A stretch of 59,580 nucleotides of DNA. Source: Acidobacteriota bacterium (GTDB taxonomy: Bacteria > Acidobacteriota > Terriglobia > Bryobacterales > Bryobacteraceae). Both the position numbers and the translations under genes were made by a program. The stretch covers positions 1 through 59,580 of the forward strand of contig QHXW01000189.1 of the NCBI GenBank assembly GCA_003223115.1. The letters run 5' to 3'. A model generated the notes under the pieces. The model made no database searches, was not told the origin of the DNA, and saw only the letters and a program-made list of their open reading frames with translations. How positions within the stretch are numbered: position 1 is the stretch's first letter; every line of letters starts with the position of its first letter. Shown here piece by piece: positions 17,857 to 27,122 of the stretch.

Positions 17857-17964
17857 CGAAGTCCTCATCCGCCACGGTCGTAGCGTGCGATCCGGTGAGC
17901 GGCGTGGTGATGGACTCCAGGCGCGGGCTGAATGTTGAGGCCTTTCTGAGGGGAGAAAACCAAC

Positions 17965-19038
17965 ATGATGAGCAGAAGAGATTGGATGTGGAGCGCGGCG
18001 GGCTTGTCGGCGCTTCCGGCGGCACGTCAGGCTATTGCCGCGAGCGGCAAAAATATCGTGGTATCCAGCGGCAACGGCGCGCGCGCCTGTGCCAAAGCCC
18101 TGGAGTCGCTGAAAGCGGGAGCAGATACGCTGGACGCCGTCATCGCCGGAGTCAACATCAATGAGCTGGATCCGGAAGACACCAGCGTGGGCTATGGCGG
18201 TCTGCCCAATGAAGAGGGCGTCGTCGAGCTTGATGCTTCGGTGATGCACGGCCCTACACGCCGCTGTGGCGCGGTGGCATCCATTCGCAACATCAAGACC
18301 CCGTCCAATGTAGCCAGACTGGTAATGGAGCAGACCGATCACGTGATGCTTGTCGGCGAGGGCGCTTTACGTTTCGCCAAGACGATGGGGTTCAAAGACG
18401 AGAACCTGCTGACCGAAAAAGGCCGCCTGGCCTGGCTGGTCTGGAAACAATCCCTGCGGGATGCGAGCGGGCACAACAACTGGACCGACGGGCTGGATGC
18501 GCCGGCTAAGGCGTCCGCGCGTTTGAAGCGGCTGTTTCCGGACGTTGACGATGAAACACTTGCCTGGGCCTGGCGTGTTGCGGTGCGCCCGCCGACCGGA
18601 ACCATCAACTGCCTGGCGCTCAATTCGCGCGGCGAGATGTCGGGCGTCACGACCACGAGCGGACTTGCGTGGAAGATTCCCGGCCGCGTTGGGGATTCAC
18701 CCATTATCGGCGCGGGCCTTTACGTGGACCAGGACGTGGGCGGTGCGGGTTCAACCGGCCGGGGCGAAGAAAACATTCGCGTCTCGGGAAGCCATACTAT
18801 TGTCGAGAATATGCGCCACGGCATGTCACCGAAAGAGGCGTGTCTCGATGCCTTGAAGCGCGTTGCGCTCAATTACAATAACGATCGCGCCAAGCTCATG
18901 CAGTTCGATCTCAGCTTTTATGCTTTGCGCAAAGATGGTGAGTATGCCGGGGCCGCGTTGTGGAACGGGCCCAAGTTTACCGTCAACGATGGTGCTGAAA
19001 GCAGGGCTGAGCCTTGTGTCCACCTGATGGAGCGGTAA
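17965..19038 (+). CDS. Exported N4-(beta-N-acetylglucosaminyl)-L-asparaginase-like Ntn hydrolase
   Basis: Glycosylasparaginases cut the amide bond between asparagine and N-acetylglucosamine and mature by self-cleavage before a threonine. Here the cleavage site is PPTGTINCLAL with T213 as the expected nucleophile. The substrate loop TTTSGLAWKIPGRVGDSPIIGAG is intact, as is GAGSTGRGEENIRVSG. The N-terminus MMSRRDWMWSAAG looks like a twin-arginine signal, so the enzyme probably works outside the cytoplasm, in glycopeptide breakdown. The length of 357 residues fits. GGGGAG precedes the ATG at about ten bases. The Cys two residues after T213 is a mild oddity. Confidence 0.9.
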   Translation: MMSRRDWMWSAAGLSALPAARQAIAASGKNIVVSSGNGARACAKALESLKAGADTLDAVIAGVNINELDPEDTSVGYGGLPNEEGVVELDASVMHGPTRRCGAVASIRNIKTPSNVARLVMEQTDHVMLVGEGALRFAKTMGFKDENLLTEKGRLAWLVWKQSLRDASGHNNWTDGLDAPAKASARLKRLFPDVDDETLAWAWRVAVRPPTGTINCLALNSRGEMSGVTTTSGLAWKIPGRVGDSPIIGAGLYVDQDVGGAGSTGRGEENIRVSGSHTIVENMRHGMSPKEACLDALKRVALNYNNDRAKLMQFDLSFYALRKDGEYAGAALWNGPKFTVNDGAESRAEPCVHLMER

Positions 19039-19268
19039 GTATCCCGGCGAGAGCCAAGGGTGGCTTGCGCGAGGGCCGCGAATCACGAAACAGTTGAATC
19101 CCTGGCTTGGTGAAAATCATCACACGGAGTTAATTTTGCCGACGACGCCGTTGTGACGCCCCGGCGAACGTGATAAATAATAAGTCGCGATTCTTCTCAT
19201 GGACATTTGCTCAACTGTTGACGTGACTTGGATTGCTGTCGCGCAGGAAAGCCGCGGGACGTAGTTCG

Positions 19269-19919
19269 ATGTCCCAGATTTTCCACCATAGTACAAACAC
19301 ATTTTCCCGGCTGAGTATCTTCGGCGGGATCTTCATTCTGGCCTTTCTGGTTTGGGCCTGGGCGGAGCTGAATGCTTCTGACTACGCCACACGTGCGAAA
19401 GTTCCGGTCGAGCAACCTGTGCCCTTCAGCCACGAGCACCACGTCGGCGGCTTAGGAATCGATTGCCGCTACTGTCATACCTCGGTTGAAAATTCCTCCT
19501 TCGCCGGCATCCCGCCCACCAAGATTTGCATGAACTGCCACTCGCAGATCTGGAACACCAGCGCGATGCTCGAGCCGGTACGCACGAGTTTCCGCAGCGA
19601 CGAATCTATCCGCTGGATTCGCGTGCACGACCTGCCGGATTATGTGTACTTCAACCACAGCATTCACGTGGCAAAGGGCATCGGCTGCACCAGTTGCCAT
19701 GGTCCCATCAACAAAATGCCGCTGACGTGGCAGCAAGCTTCGCTGCAAATGGCGTGGTGTCTGGAATGTCACCGCCACCCGGAGCGATTCGTGCGGCCCA
19801 GATCGGAAGTGTTCAACGTGACGTATCAGCCGCCGGCGAATCAGGAAGAACTGGGAAGGAAGCTGGTGAGAGAGTACAAGATTCAGAGTTTGACCAGTTG
19901 TTCGACGTGTCACCGATGA
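19269..19919 (+). CDS. actA: Alternative complex III pentaheme cytochrome c subunit
   Basis: ActA is the multiheme cytochrome of the quinol:cytochrome c/oxidase oxidoreductase that replaces bc1. Five CxxCH sites are visible, at residues 66-70, 87-91, 140-144, 164-168 and 211-215, exactly the pentaheme count. A single N-terminal membrane anchor covers about residues 15-32 (LSIFGGIFILAFLVWAWA), so the hemes face the periplasm. The start at 19269 gives 216 residues; the upstream ATG at 19233 has no anchor-related merit. The stop overlaps the actB start (ATGA). This is the first gene of a 12-gene operon. Confidence 0.95.
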   Translation: MSQIFHHSTNTFSRLSIFGGIFILAFLVWAWAELNASDYATRAKVPVEQPVPFSHEHHVGGLGIDCRYCHTSVENSSFAGIPPTKICMNCHSQIWNTSAMLEPVRTSFRSDESIRWIRVHDLPDYVYFNHSIHVAKGIGCTSCHGPINKMPLTWQQASLQMAWCLECHRHPERFVRPRSEVFNVTYQPPANQEELGRKLVREYKIQSLTSCSTCHR

Positions 19920-22903
19920 GCGAGTCCTACCAATATCTCGATCTGGCTGCGATTCGCGCCCGCCTCGATCAAAGCCGTGGCCGCGAGTACTGGCGCACCC
20001 TCGAAGAGTTGGCCGATAGCAAAGCGTTCGAGGAATTACTCGAGCGCGAGTTTCCAAGACAGGCGGCGGTCTGGGACAACGATCCGGCGGGGCGGCGACA
20101 ATTTCTCAAGCTGATGGGCGCTTCAATGGCCCTTGCGGGTTTGAGCGCATGTACGCGCCAGCCGACGGAAGCCATCATGCCGTACGTACGGCAGCCGGAA
20201 CAGGTCATTCCGGGCAAGCCGCTCTACTTTGCGACAGCGGTACCTGAGACAGCCGTCGCCATGGGCGTGCTGGTGGAGAGCCATTTAGGACGGCCCACCA
20301 AAGTCGAAGGAAACCCCGATCATCCGGCAAGTCTGGGCGCTACCGACGCCATCGCGCAAGCCTCGGTACTCGAGCTTTACGATCCCGATCGCTCGCAGAC
20401 GCTCAGCTATCTCGGCGATATCCGGCCGTGGAGCGCCTTTTTGGGAGCAGTGCGCGAGTCACTGGCGCCTCAGACCGCGAAGAACGGCGCAGGTTTGCGA
20501 TTTCTTACCGGTGCCACCACCTCACCTACTCTGGCCGATCAGTTTCAAACCGTACTCAAGAAGTTTCCCGCGGCAAAGTGGCACCGCTATGAGCCTGCCG
20601 GGCGGCAAGCGGTGCTCGCCGGAGCGCGAATGGCCTTCGGTCAACCGGTACACACCTACTACAACATTGCAAAGGCCGATGTGATCCTGGCGCTCGATTC
20701 CGATTTTCTGTGCAGCGGTCCTGCCAGTGTCCGCTACGCCTCGGATTTCGCTGCGCGCCGCCGCGTGCGGGGAAACCAGACGGCCATGAACCGGCTGTAC
20801 GCCATCGAGAGCTCACCCACAGCCAGCGGCTCGAAGGCCGATCATCGCTTGCCAGTCAGAGTTGCCGACGTTGAGAGATTTGCGGCCGCTATTGCGGTGC
20901 GCGTGGGTGTGCGCGGTGTGGATACTTCGGCTGGCAACCCCATGCTGGCCACCGGCGATACGGCAAAGTGGATCAACGCCGCCGCTAAAGATCTCGCGCA
21001 GCATCGAGGGTCGAGTGCGGTCATTGCCGGAGACTACCAGTCCTCCGCGGTGCACCTGCTGGCGCACGCCATCAACACGGCGCTCGGCAACATCGGAAAT
21101 ACCGTGATCCATACCGATCCGCTCGATCCTAATCCAGTGGACGATTTCGAAAGCCTGCGCGAGCTGGTGGCCGATATGGATGCGGGCAAAGTCGAGATGC
21201 TGGTGATTGTGGGCGGCAATCCGGTCTACAACGCGCCGGCGGACTCGGGTTTTCGCGCAGCTCTCTCGAAAGTGAAACTGCGCATCCACTTGGGCCTCTA
21301 CGCGAACGAAACTTCGGAGCTCTGCCAGTGGCACGTTCCCGAAGCGCATTTTCTCGAGACCTGGAGCGATGCGCGTGCCTACGACGGAACCGTGACCATC
21401 ATGCAGCCGCTGATCCTGCCGCTGTACTTCGGGCGTTCCGTCCACGAGCTGCTGGCCGCGTTCACCGACACGCCGGTACCGTCGAGTTACGACATCGTGA
21501 AGGACTACTGGAACCGGCAGCATCCCGGGGAGGCTTTCGAGGACTGGTGGCGCAAGGCCGTGCACGACGGCTTCGTTCCAAATACAGCACTTCCGCCGCG
21601 CCAGGTGGTCTTTAGAGGCGCGACTGCGGCAACGCGTCCGCCAGTTTCCGGGCAGGGGCTGGATATCATCTTCCGGCCAGACCCGCACATCCACGACGGC
21701 CGCTACTCGAACAACGGATGGCTGCAGGAACTTCCCAAGCCGCTCACGAAATTGACCTGGGATAACGCCGCGCTCATCAATCCGGCCACCGCGCAGCACC
21801 TCGAACTGCAGAACGAAGATCTGGTCGAGCTGGAATATCGCGGCCGAAAAGTGCAGGCGCCAATCTGGATTCTGCCGGGCCATTCCAACGAATCCGTCAC
21901 CCTGCATCTGGGTTATGGACGCACCAGTGCCGGTCGGGTGGGCAACGGCGCCGGTTTCAACGCTTACCTGCTCCGTACTTCCGATGCGCCCTGGTTCGGC
22001 TCCGGCCTCAACATTCGAAAGTTGGGAAGCAAGTATCCGCTTGCGACTACGCAGCATCATCATCTGATGGAAGGACGCGAGATCGTCATCTCCGGCAAGA
22101 TTGAGGAATACCGCAGCAATCCTCATTTCGCCAAAGAAAAAGCCGTAGAGCCGCCCGCACTCACCATTTACCCCGGCTACAAATACGAAGGCTACGCCTG
22201 GGGCATGGCCATCGACCAGACCGCTTGCGTGGGTTGCAATGCGTGTGTGACGGCGTGCCAGGCAGAGAACAACATCCCCGTAGTCGGTAAAGACCAGGTG
22301 ATCATGATGCGGGAGATGCACTGGCTGCGCATCGACACGTATTACACCGGAGCCATGGATAACCCCGAGACGTACTACCAGCCGGTGCCCTGCATGCACT
22401 GCGAGAATGCGCCTTGCGAGCTGGTTTGTCCTGTGCAAGCCACCAATCACAGCTCCGAAGGCCTGAACGATATGGTGTACAACCGCTGCGTCGGCACGCG
22501 CTATTGTTCCAACAACTGTCCTTACAAAGTGAGGCGCTTCAACTTCTTCCTCTATTCGGACTGGACCACGCCAAGTCTAAAATTGCAGCGCAACCCGGAT
22601 GTTTCCGTGCGCAGCCGCGGTGTGATGGAGAAATGCTCGTATTGTGTGCAGCGCATCAATGAGGCCAAAATCGACGCTGAAAAGGAAGACAGGCGCGTGC
22701 GCGACGGCGAGATCCAGACTGCCTGCCAGGCCGTCTGTCCCACCCAGGCCATCGTCTTCGGCGATATCAACGATAAGGCCGGCCGCGTAGCCAAAATGAA
22801 AGCCGAGGAGTTGAATTATTCGTTGCTGGCCGAATTGAACACGCGGCCTCGCACAACGTATCTGGCGGCACTACGCAATCCCAACCCGGAGATGGAGGGC
22901 TGA
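19916..22903 (+). CDS. actB: Alternative complex III molybdopterin-like / iron-sulfur subunit
   Basis: The 995-residue protein joins a molybdopterin-oxidoreductase-like part to a C-terminal four-cluster ferredoxin part. The first 60 residues (EYWRTLEELADSKAFEELLE) are the extension typical of ActB, followed by a late twin-arginine signal GRRQFLKLMGASMALAG and a cysteine. The C-terminal region from about residue 765 has CVGCNACVTAC, CMHCENAPCELVC, CVGTRYCSNNC and CSYCVQ with later CQAVC, which can hold [4Fe-4S]/[3Fe-4S] clusters. Known ActB proteins lack molybdenum and serve as an electron wire. Start and stop overlap both neighbours closely (4-base overlap with actA; one base before actC). 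Confidence 0.95.
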   Translation: MSESYQYLDLAAIRARLDQSRGREYWRTLEELADSKAFEELLEREFPRQAAVWDNDPAGRRQFLKLMGASMALAGLSACTRQPTEAIMPYVRQPEQVIPGKPLYFATAVPETAVAMGVLVESHLGRPTKVEGNPDHPASLGATDAIAQASVLELYDPDRSQTLSYLGDIRPWSAFLGAVRESLAPQTAKNGAGLRFLTGATTSPTLADQFQTVLKKFPAAKWHRYEPAGRQAVLAGARMAFGQPVHTYYNIAKADVILALDSDFLCSGPASVRYASDFAARRRVRGNQTAMNRLYAIESSPTASGSKADHRLPVRVADVERFAAAIAVRVGVRGVDTSAGNPMLATGDTAKWINAAAKDLAQHRGSSAVIAGDYQSSAVHLLAHAINTALGNIGNTVIHTDPLDPNPVDDFESLRELVADMDAGKVEMLVIVGGNPVYNAPADSGFRAALSKVKLRIHLGLYANETSELCQWHVPEAHFLETWSDARAYDGTVTIMQPLILPLYFGRSVHELLAAFTDTPVPSSYDIVKDYWNRQHPGEAFEDWWRKAVHDGFVPNTALPPRQVVFRGATAATRPPVSGQGLDIIFRPDPHIHDGRYSNNGWLQELPKPLTKLTWDNAALINPATAQHLELQNEDLVELEYRGRKVQAPIWILPGHSNESVTLHLGYGRTSAGRVGNGAGFNAYLLRTSDAPWFGSGLNIRKLGSKYPLATTQHHHLMEGREIVISGKIEEYRSNPHFAKEKAVEPPALTIYPGYKYEGYAWGMAIDQTACVGCNACVTACQAENNIPVVGKDQVIMMREMHWLRIDTYYTGAMDNPETYYQPVPCMHCENAPCELVCPVQATNHSSEGLNDMVYNRCVGTRYCSNNCPYKVRRFNFFLYSDWTTPSLKLQRNPDVSVRSRGVMEKCSYCVQRINEAKIDAEKEDRRVRDGEIQTACQAVCPTQAIVFGDINDKAGRVAKMKAEELNYSLLAELNTRPRTTYLAALRNPNPEMEG

Positions 22904-22904
22904 G

Positions 22905-24284
22905 ATGAGCCAGGAACGACGAGAGCTGCTCGAAGTTCAGCCTGGACGGCCGCCGGTCATCGCGCCGGGCCACACCTTCGGCACCGTAACCGACAAGATC
23001 AGCTCCATCGTCCTCAACCGCAAGACGCCTCTCTATTGGTTCATTCCCTTCGCGATTTCGCTGACATTGGTGCTGCTGTTCCTGGTCGCTGTGACTTATC
23101 TGTTCGTGCGTGGTGTGGGAATTTGGGGTATCAAGATTCCGATTGGTTGGGGCTGGGCCATCACGAATTTCGTCTGGTGGATCGGAATTGGCCACGCGGG
23201 CACGCTGATCTCGGCCATCCTGCTGTTGCTGCATCAATCCTGGCGCAACTCGATTAACCGATTCGCCGAGGCTATGACGTTGTTCGCCGTAGCTTGCGCG
23301 GGCATGTTCCCGCTGCTGCACCTGGGCCGTCCGTGGCTTTTTTACTGGTTGTTCCCTTACCCCAACACCATGCGCATCCAGCCAAATTTCCGCAGCCCGC
23401 TGGTGTGGGACGTGTTTGCGGTTTCGACTTACGCCACAGTTTCGTTCCTGTTCTGGTTTGTCGGTATGCTGCCGGACCTCGCCACGCTGCGCGACCGTGC
23501 GCGCAATCGTTTTGCCCGGGCCGCGTATGGAATTCTGGCCATGGGCTGGCGTGGCGCAGCGAGCCACTGGCAGAAATATGAAACGGCCTCCCTGTTGCTT
23601 GCCGGCCTGGCTACGCCCCTGGTGATTTCCGTCCACACGGTAGTGAGCTTCGACTTTGCGGTAGCTATCGTGCCCGGTTGGCACAGCACGATTTTTCCGC
23701 CTTACTTTGTCGCGGGCGCTATTTATTCGGGCTTCGCCATGGTTCTGGTGCTGGCCATTCCGCTGCGGGCCTTGTATGGACTGCACGATCTGATCACCAT
23801 GCGGCACCTGGATAACTGCGCCAAGGTCATGCTCGCAACGGCCGAAATTGTCGCGTATTCCTACATTTTTGAAGCTTTCATCGCCTGGTACAGCGGCAAC
23901 ACTTTCGAAATGTTCGCCATATGGAACCGCATGACCGGACCGTACTGGCCCACCTATTGGCTCCTGATTTTCTGCAACCTGGTGGCTCCGCAATTGCTCT
24001 GGGTAAAGAAATACCGGACCAACGTCATCTGGCTGTTTGTCATCTCACTCGACGTGCTGGTGGGTATGTGGCTGGAGCGCTACGTCATCATTGTGGTCAG
24101 TCTGCACCGTGATTTTCTGCCCTCGTCGTGGGGTATGTACGCTCCCACAATCTGGGACGTGGCCACCTACGTGGGCAGCATCGGCTTGTTCTTCTTCCTG
24201 TTCTTCCTGTTCATTCGGTTGCTGCCGATGATCTCCATTTTCGAAGTTCGGACGCTGCTGCCCGAGGCCGAGGTCGAGAAATGA
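22905..24284 (+). CDS. actC: Alternative complex III quinol-binding membrane subunit (NrfD/PsrC type)
   Basis: The 459-residue protein has about ten transmembrane segments. Recognisable blocks are TPLYWFIPFAISL, GWGWAITNFVWWIGIGHAG, ACAGMFPLLHLGRPWLFYWLFPYPN, PLVISVHTVVSFDFA and GWHSTIFPPYFVAGAI. Conserved histidines and acidic residues in the quinol site of NrfD-like subunits are included in these blocks. It oxidises menaquinol or ubiquinol and passes electrons to ActB. It overlaps actD by four bases. Confidence 0.95.
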   Translation: MSQERRELLEVQPGRPPVIAPGHTFGTVTDKISSIVLNRKTPLYWFIPFAISLTLVLLFLVAVTYLFVRGVGIWGIKIPIGWGWAITNFVWWIGIGHAGTLISAILLLLHQSWRNSINRFAEAMTLFAVACAGMFPLLHLGRPWLFYWLFPYPNTMRIQPNFRSPLVWDVFAVSTYATVSFLFWFVGMLPDLATLRDRARNRFARAAYGILAMGWRGAASHWQKYETASLLLAGLATPLVISVHTVVSFDFAVAIVPGWHSTIFPPYFVAGAIYSGFAMVLVLAIPLRALYGLHDLITMRHLDNCAKVMLATAEIVAYSYIFEAFIAWYSGNTFEMFAIWNRMTGPYWPTYWLLIFCNLVAPQLLWVKKYRTNVIWLFVISLDVLVGMWLERYVIIVVSLHRDFLPSSWGMYAPTIWDVATYVGSIGLFFFLFFLFIRLLPMISIFEVRTLLPEAEVEK

Positions 24285-24814
24285 TCACGCCGATCTACGG
24301 GATCTTGGCCGAATTCGAGAGTCCTTCTACGCTAACGGCGGCAGCGCGGCAGGTGAAGGCCAAAGGCTACAACAAGGTGGAAGCGTACTCGCCCTTTGCC
24401 ATCGAAGAAGTGAACGAGGCACTGGGCCTCCATCACAACCGGCTTCCGCTGATCGTGCTGGGCTGCGGTATTCTCGGCGGGCTCACCGGCTATCTGATGC
24501 AGTATTACCTTGCCGTCATCGATTTTCCGATCAACGTCGGCGCACGCCCGCTGCATAGCTGGCCTTCATTCATCATCATCACTTTCGAACTGACCATTTT
24601 GTTTGCGGCGCTTGCTACGGTGCTTGGTTTGCTGGGGCTCTGCGGTCTGCCGATGCCCTATCATCCGGTATTCAACTTGCCGCGATTCGCGCTGGCTTCA
24701 CGCAATCGCTTCTTTCTTTGCATCGAGGCTACTGACCCGTTATTCAATCGCCATGAGACAGCGGAATTTCTGAGCACGCTCGAGGCGCGGGAGGTGTCCG
24801 AAGTTGCGCATTAG
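24281..24814 (+). CDS. actD: Alternative complex III subunit ActD (DUF3341)
   Basis: The 177-residue protein has a soluble N-terminal part (YGILAEFESPSTLTAAARQV...KVEAYSPFAIEEVNEAL) and two transmembrane helices (PLIVLGCGILGGLTGYL and PSFIIITFELTILFAALATVLGLL). This is the DUF3341 pattern of ActD. The ATG at 24281 overlaps the actC stop (ATGA). Its last ten bases overlap the TTG start of actE. Its role in the complex is structural as far as known. Confidence 0.93.
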   Translation: MITPIYGILAEFESPSTLTAAARQVKAKGYNKVEAYSPFAIEEVNEALGLHHNRLPLIVLGCGILGGLTGYLMQYYLAVIDFPINVGARPLHSWPSFIIITFELTILFAALATVLGLLGLCGLPMPYHPVFNLPRFALASRNRFFLCIEATDPLFNRHETAEFLSTLEAREVSEVAH

Positions 24815-25412
24815 GCCGCTCGCTTGGATGAGTCTGCCGCTGATCGCCGGAGGTGTAACCATCGGGTGCCGCCAGGATATGCAGGATCAGCCGAAATACA
24901 TTCCGCTTCGCTCGGACAATTTCTTCGCTGATGGACGCTCCGCGCGTCCTGTTCCAGAGGGCACCGTGGCGCGAGGTCTGTTGCGCGCCGACAAGGTTTT
25001 CTATACCGGCAAGATGGGCAACGACTTCATCGATCGGATTCCATTCCCAGTCAATCGCGATGTGCTGCTACGCGGGCAGGATCGGTTCAATGTGTACTGC
25101 TCACCATGCCATGGACGGCTGGGCAACGGCCTCGGAATGATTGTGCGCCGCGGGTTGAAGCGGCCCCCGTCATATCACATCGATCGTTTGCGCCAGGTGC
25201 CGCTCGGTTACTTTTACGACGTGATCACGAATGGTTTCGGCGCCATGCCGGATTACGCCATGCAGATTGCGCCTCGAGACCGCTGGTCGGTTGCCGCTTA
25301 CATTCGCGTCTTGCAGTACAGCCAGAATGCTTCGATCAACGACGTGCCCGCGGAAATGCGTGGTGAACTGCCAAGCCAGAACGCACCAGCGGCAGAAGGT
25401 CCGAAGAAATGA
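24804..25412 (+). CDS. actE: Alternative complex III monoheme cytochrome c lipoprotein
   Basis: One heme site CSPCH is at residues 99-103, followed by GRLGNGLGM and a later Met-containing GFGAMPDYAMQI that can supply the axial ligand. The leader MRIRPLAWMSLPLIAGGVTIGC ends in a cysteine at residue 22, so this is a probable lipoprotein facing the periplasm. I place the start at the TTG at 24804, because GGAGG lies eight to nine bases before it and because this start keeps the positive charges of the leader; the ATG at 24828 is the alternative. It overlaps actD and actF. Confidence 0.93.
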   Translation: MRIRPLAWMSLPLIAGGVTIGCRQDMQDQPKYIPLRSDNFFADGRSARPVPEGTVARGLLRADKVFYTGKMGNDFIDRIPFPVNRDVLLRGQDRFNVYCSPCHGRLGNGLGMIVRRGLKRPPSYHIDRLRQVPLGYFYDVITNGFGAMPDYAMQIAPRDRWSVAAYIRVLQYSQNASINDVPAEMRGELPSQNAPAAEGPKK

Positions 25413-26620
25413 GCGCTCGAGATTTCACGATATCTCCGCAACTCGGCCGCGGCCTGGAGCGCCTGCGCCACAGATCTCTCATTGTCGGTATCGTGGCGCT
25501 GGTGGGCTGCATCGTGGGCGCCTTATTCCGTCCGGATCAGTTTTTCCGATCTTATCTGTTTTCGTACATGTTCTATATCGGGCTGACCATCGGCTGCATG
25601 GCCGTGGTGATGCTCCAGTACCTGACGGGCGGCGCCTGGGGCATCGTGTTGCGCCGCGTTACCGAGGCCGCCTCGCGTACTCTGTTGCTTCTGATGTTTC
25701 TTTTCATTCCGGTGCTGATCGGCATTCCCAAGCTCTACATCTGGTCGCACGCCGACGTGGTCGCGAAGGACTTGATTCTGCAGCATAAGCACCTCTACCT
25801 GAACGTACCGTTCTTTCTGCTGCGCGCCGCAATTTACTTCGCCGGCTGGCTGCTGTTCGCCCACTTTCTTAACAAGTGGTCGCGGGAACAGGAGGAGACC
25901 GGACGCGATCCGCGGGCGCGCCGGCTGCAGTTACTCAGCGGACCCGGTTTGTGTTTCTACGCAATGAGCGCCACCTTCGCGGCCGTGGATTGGGTGATGT
26001 CCATCGACCCGCACTGGTATTCGACCATCTATGGACTGCTGTTCGTCGCCGGACAAGGCCTTTCCGCACTTTCCTTCTGCGTCATCGTGCTCGTCATCCT
26101 TGCTAAGGACGGGGGCCCGCTCGCGGACGCTGTCGGTCCTGCCCATCTGCACGACCTCGGCAAGCTGATGCTCACCTTCACCATGCTGTGGGCGTATTTC
26201 TCGTTCTCGCAATTGCTCATCATCTGGTCCGGCAACCTCGCGGGCGAGATCCCCTGGTACCTGACGCGCATGACGGGCGGCTGGCAGTGGGTCGGGATTC
26301 TGCTGGTGCTGTTTCATTTTGCGATGCCGTTTGCTCTGCTGTTATCGCGCAACCTGAAGCGCACGGGCCCCACGCTCATCCGAATCGCCGGCGTGATAAT
26401 CGTCATGCGCTTTGTGGACTTGTTCTGGCAGGTGGAACCGGGCTTCCATCAAACAGCATTCTGGCTCGATTGGATGGACATTCTCGCGCCCATCGGAATT
26501 GGAGGGCTGTGGCTGGCTGATTTCCTGGTCCAGTTGAAGAAGCGCACGCTCCTCCCCCTGGGTGATCCTTATTTGGAGCAGGCCATCTTGCACGGAGGCG
26601 TCAGTGAATCATCCTACTGA
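25409..26620 (+). CDS. actF: Alternative complex III membrane subunit ActF
   Basis: This 403-residue protein has about ten transmembrane helices and resembles a diverged ActC. Blocks include IGLTIGCMAVVMLQYLTGGAWG, SRTLLLLMFLFIPVLIGIPKLY, AMSATFAAVDWVMSIDPHWYSTIYGLL and LHDLGKLMLTFTMLWAYFSFSQLLIIWSGN, which are typical of ActF. It lacks the full quinol site of ActC and probably stabilises the complex. The ATG overlaps the actE stop by four bases, and its own end overlaps the next gene. Confidence 0.95.
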   Translation: MSARDFTISPQLGRGLERLRHRSLIVGIVALVGCIVGALFRPDQFFRSYLFSYMFYIGLTIGCMAVVMLQYLTGGAWGIVLRRVTEAASRTLLLLMFLFIPVLIGIPKLYIWSHADVVAKDLILQHKHLYLNVPFFLLRAAIYFAGWLLFAHFLNKWSREQEETGRDPRARRLQLLSGPGLCFYAMSATFAAVDWVMSIDPHWYSTIYGLLFVAGQGLSALSFCVIVLVILAKDGGPLADAVGPAHLHDLGKLMLTFTMLWAYFSFSQLLIIWSGNLAGEIPWYLTRMTGGWQWVGILLVLFHFAMPFALLLSRNLKRTGPTLIRIAGVIIVMRFVDLFWQVEPGFHQTAFWLDWMDILAPIGIGGLWLADFLVQLKKRTLLPLGDPYLEQAILHGGVSESSY

Positions 26621-27116
26621 GCCCGAGAGCAATCCTGTCGTCGCGCACGAACCGACCGATGCCAACACCTGGGCGATCACCCGGTTCGGGATTGGCCTCG
26701 GTCTTTGCGTGCTGCTTGTCCACCTGATTTTGTGGTGGCTGTTCGCCCATTATTCTTCGCGCGAGGCCAAGCTTAGCCCGCTGGTGCCCGAATTGATCAA
26801 GACTCAGGCGCCCAGAGAGCCGCCTGAGCCAAGGCTGCAGGGAAATCCGCAAGCTGATTTGAGACAGATGCTGCAGGATGAGGACTCTGTTCTGAACCAC
26901 TATGGTTGGGTCGACCCGGAGCGCGGTGTGGTGCGCATCCCTATCGATCGCGCCATCGACTTGATCGCAACTCGCGGCCTTCCGCGGTTCACGGCATCCG
27001 CTCCTCCAAGCGCGGGTTCGACGCCGGACGCCCGCAGTCTGGGAGAGACGGCGCCGGGCCGGGCTTTTGGAGAAACCTCACAAAAAGGCGGAAAGATTCG
27101 AAAACCCGGGAAATGA
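26604..27116 (+). CDS. Small membrane-anchored protein of the act-cox operon
   Basis: The 170-residue protein has one transmembrane helix (FGIGLGLCVLLVHLILWWLFA, about residues 29-49), a proline-rich linker and a motif DPERGVVRIPIDRAIDLIATRGLP near residue 105. From memory, the motif recurs in small proteins located between act and sco/cox genes in several phyla, but I know no assigned role. GGAGG at 26594-26598 fixes the GTG start at 26604, inside the end of actF. The last 50 residues are low-complexity (Ser, Gly, Pro) and probably disordered. Assembly or coupling of complex III to the oxidase is a reasonable guess only. Confidence 0.8.
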   Translation: MNHPTEPESNPVVAHEPTDANTWAITRFGIGLGLCVLLVHLILWWLFAHYSSREAKLSPLVPELIKTQAPREPPEPRLQGNPQADLRQMLQDEDSVLNHYGWVDPERGVVRIPIDRAIDLIATRGLPRFTASAPPSAGSTPDARSLGETAPGRAFGETSQKGGKIRKPGK

Positions 27117-27122
27117 TCTGAC

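Larger units (their letters stand above)
17608..17964. other. 357-bp divergent intergenic region
   Basis: No gene is supported here. It separates the OmpR-type gene (minus) from the asparaginase-like gene (plus). It holds the 11-bp-spaced TTGTAAAA repeats (17670-17689) and a 13-bp direct repeat (17830-17856), described separately. GGGGAG at about 17950 is the ribosome site of the downstream gene. Confidence 0.6.

Noticed and set aside
20813-22450. Long open frame (545 codons) on the minus strand opposite actB
   Set aside because: Antisense shadow of actB; histidine- and arginine-rich translation without family features.
22767-23993. Long open frame (408 codons) on the minus strand opposite actC
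   Set aside because: Antisense shadow; low-complexity polar translation typical of the complement of a membrane protein.
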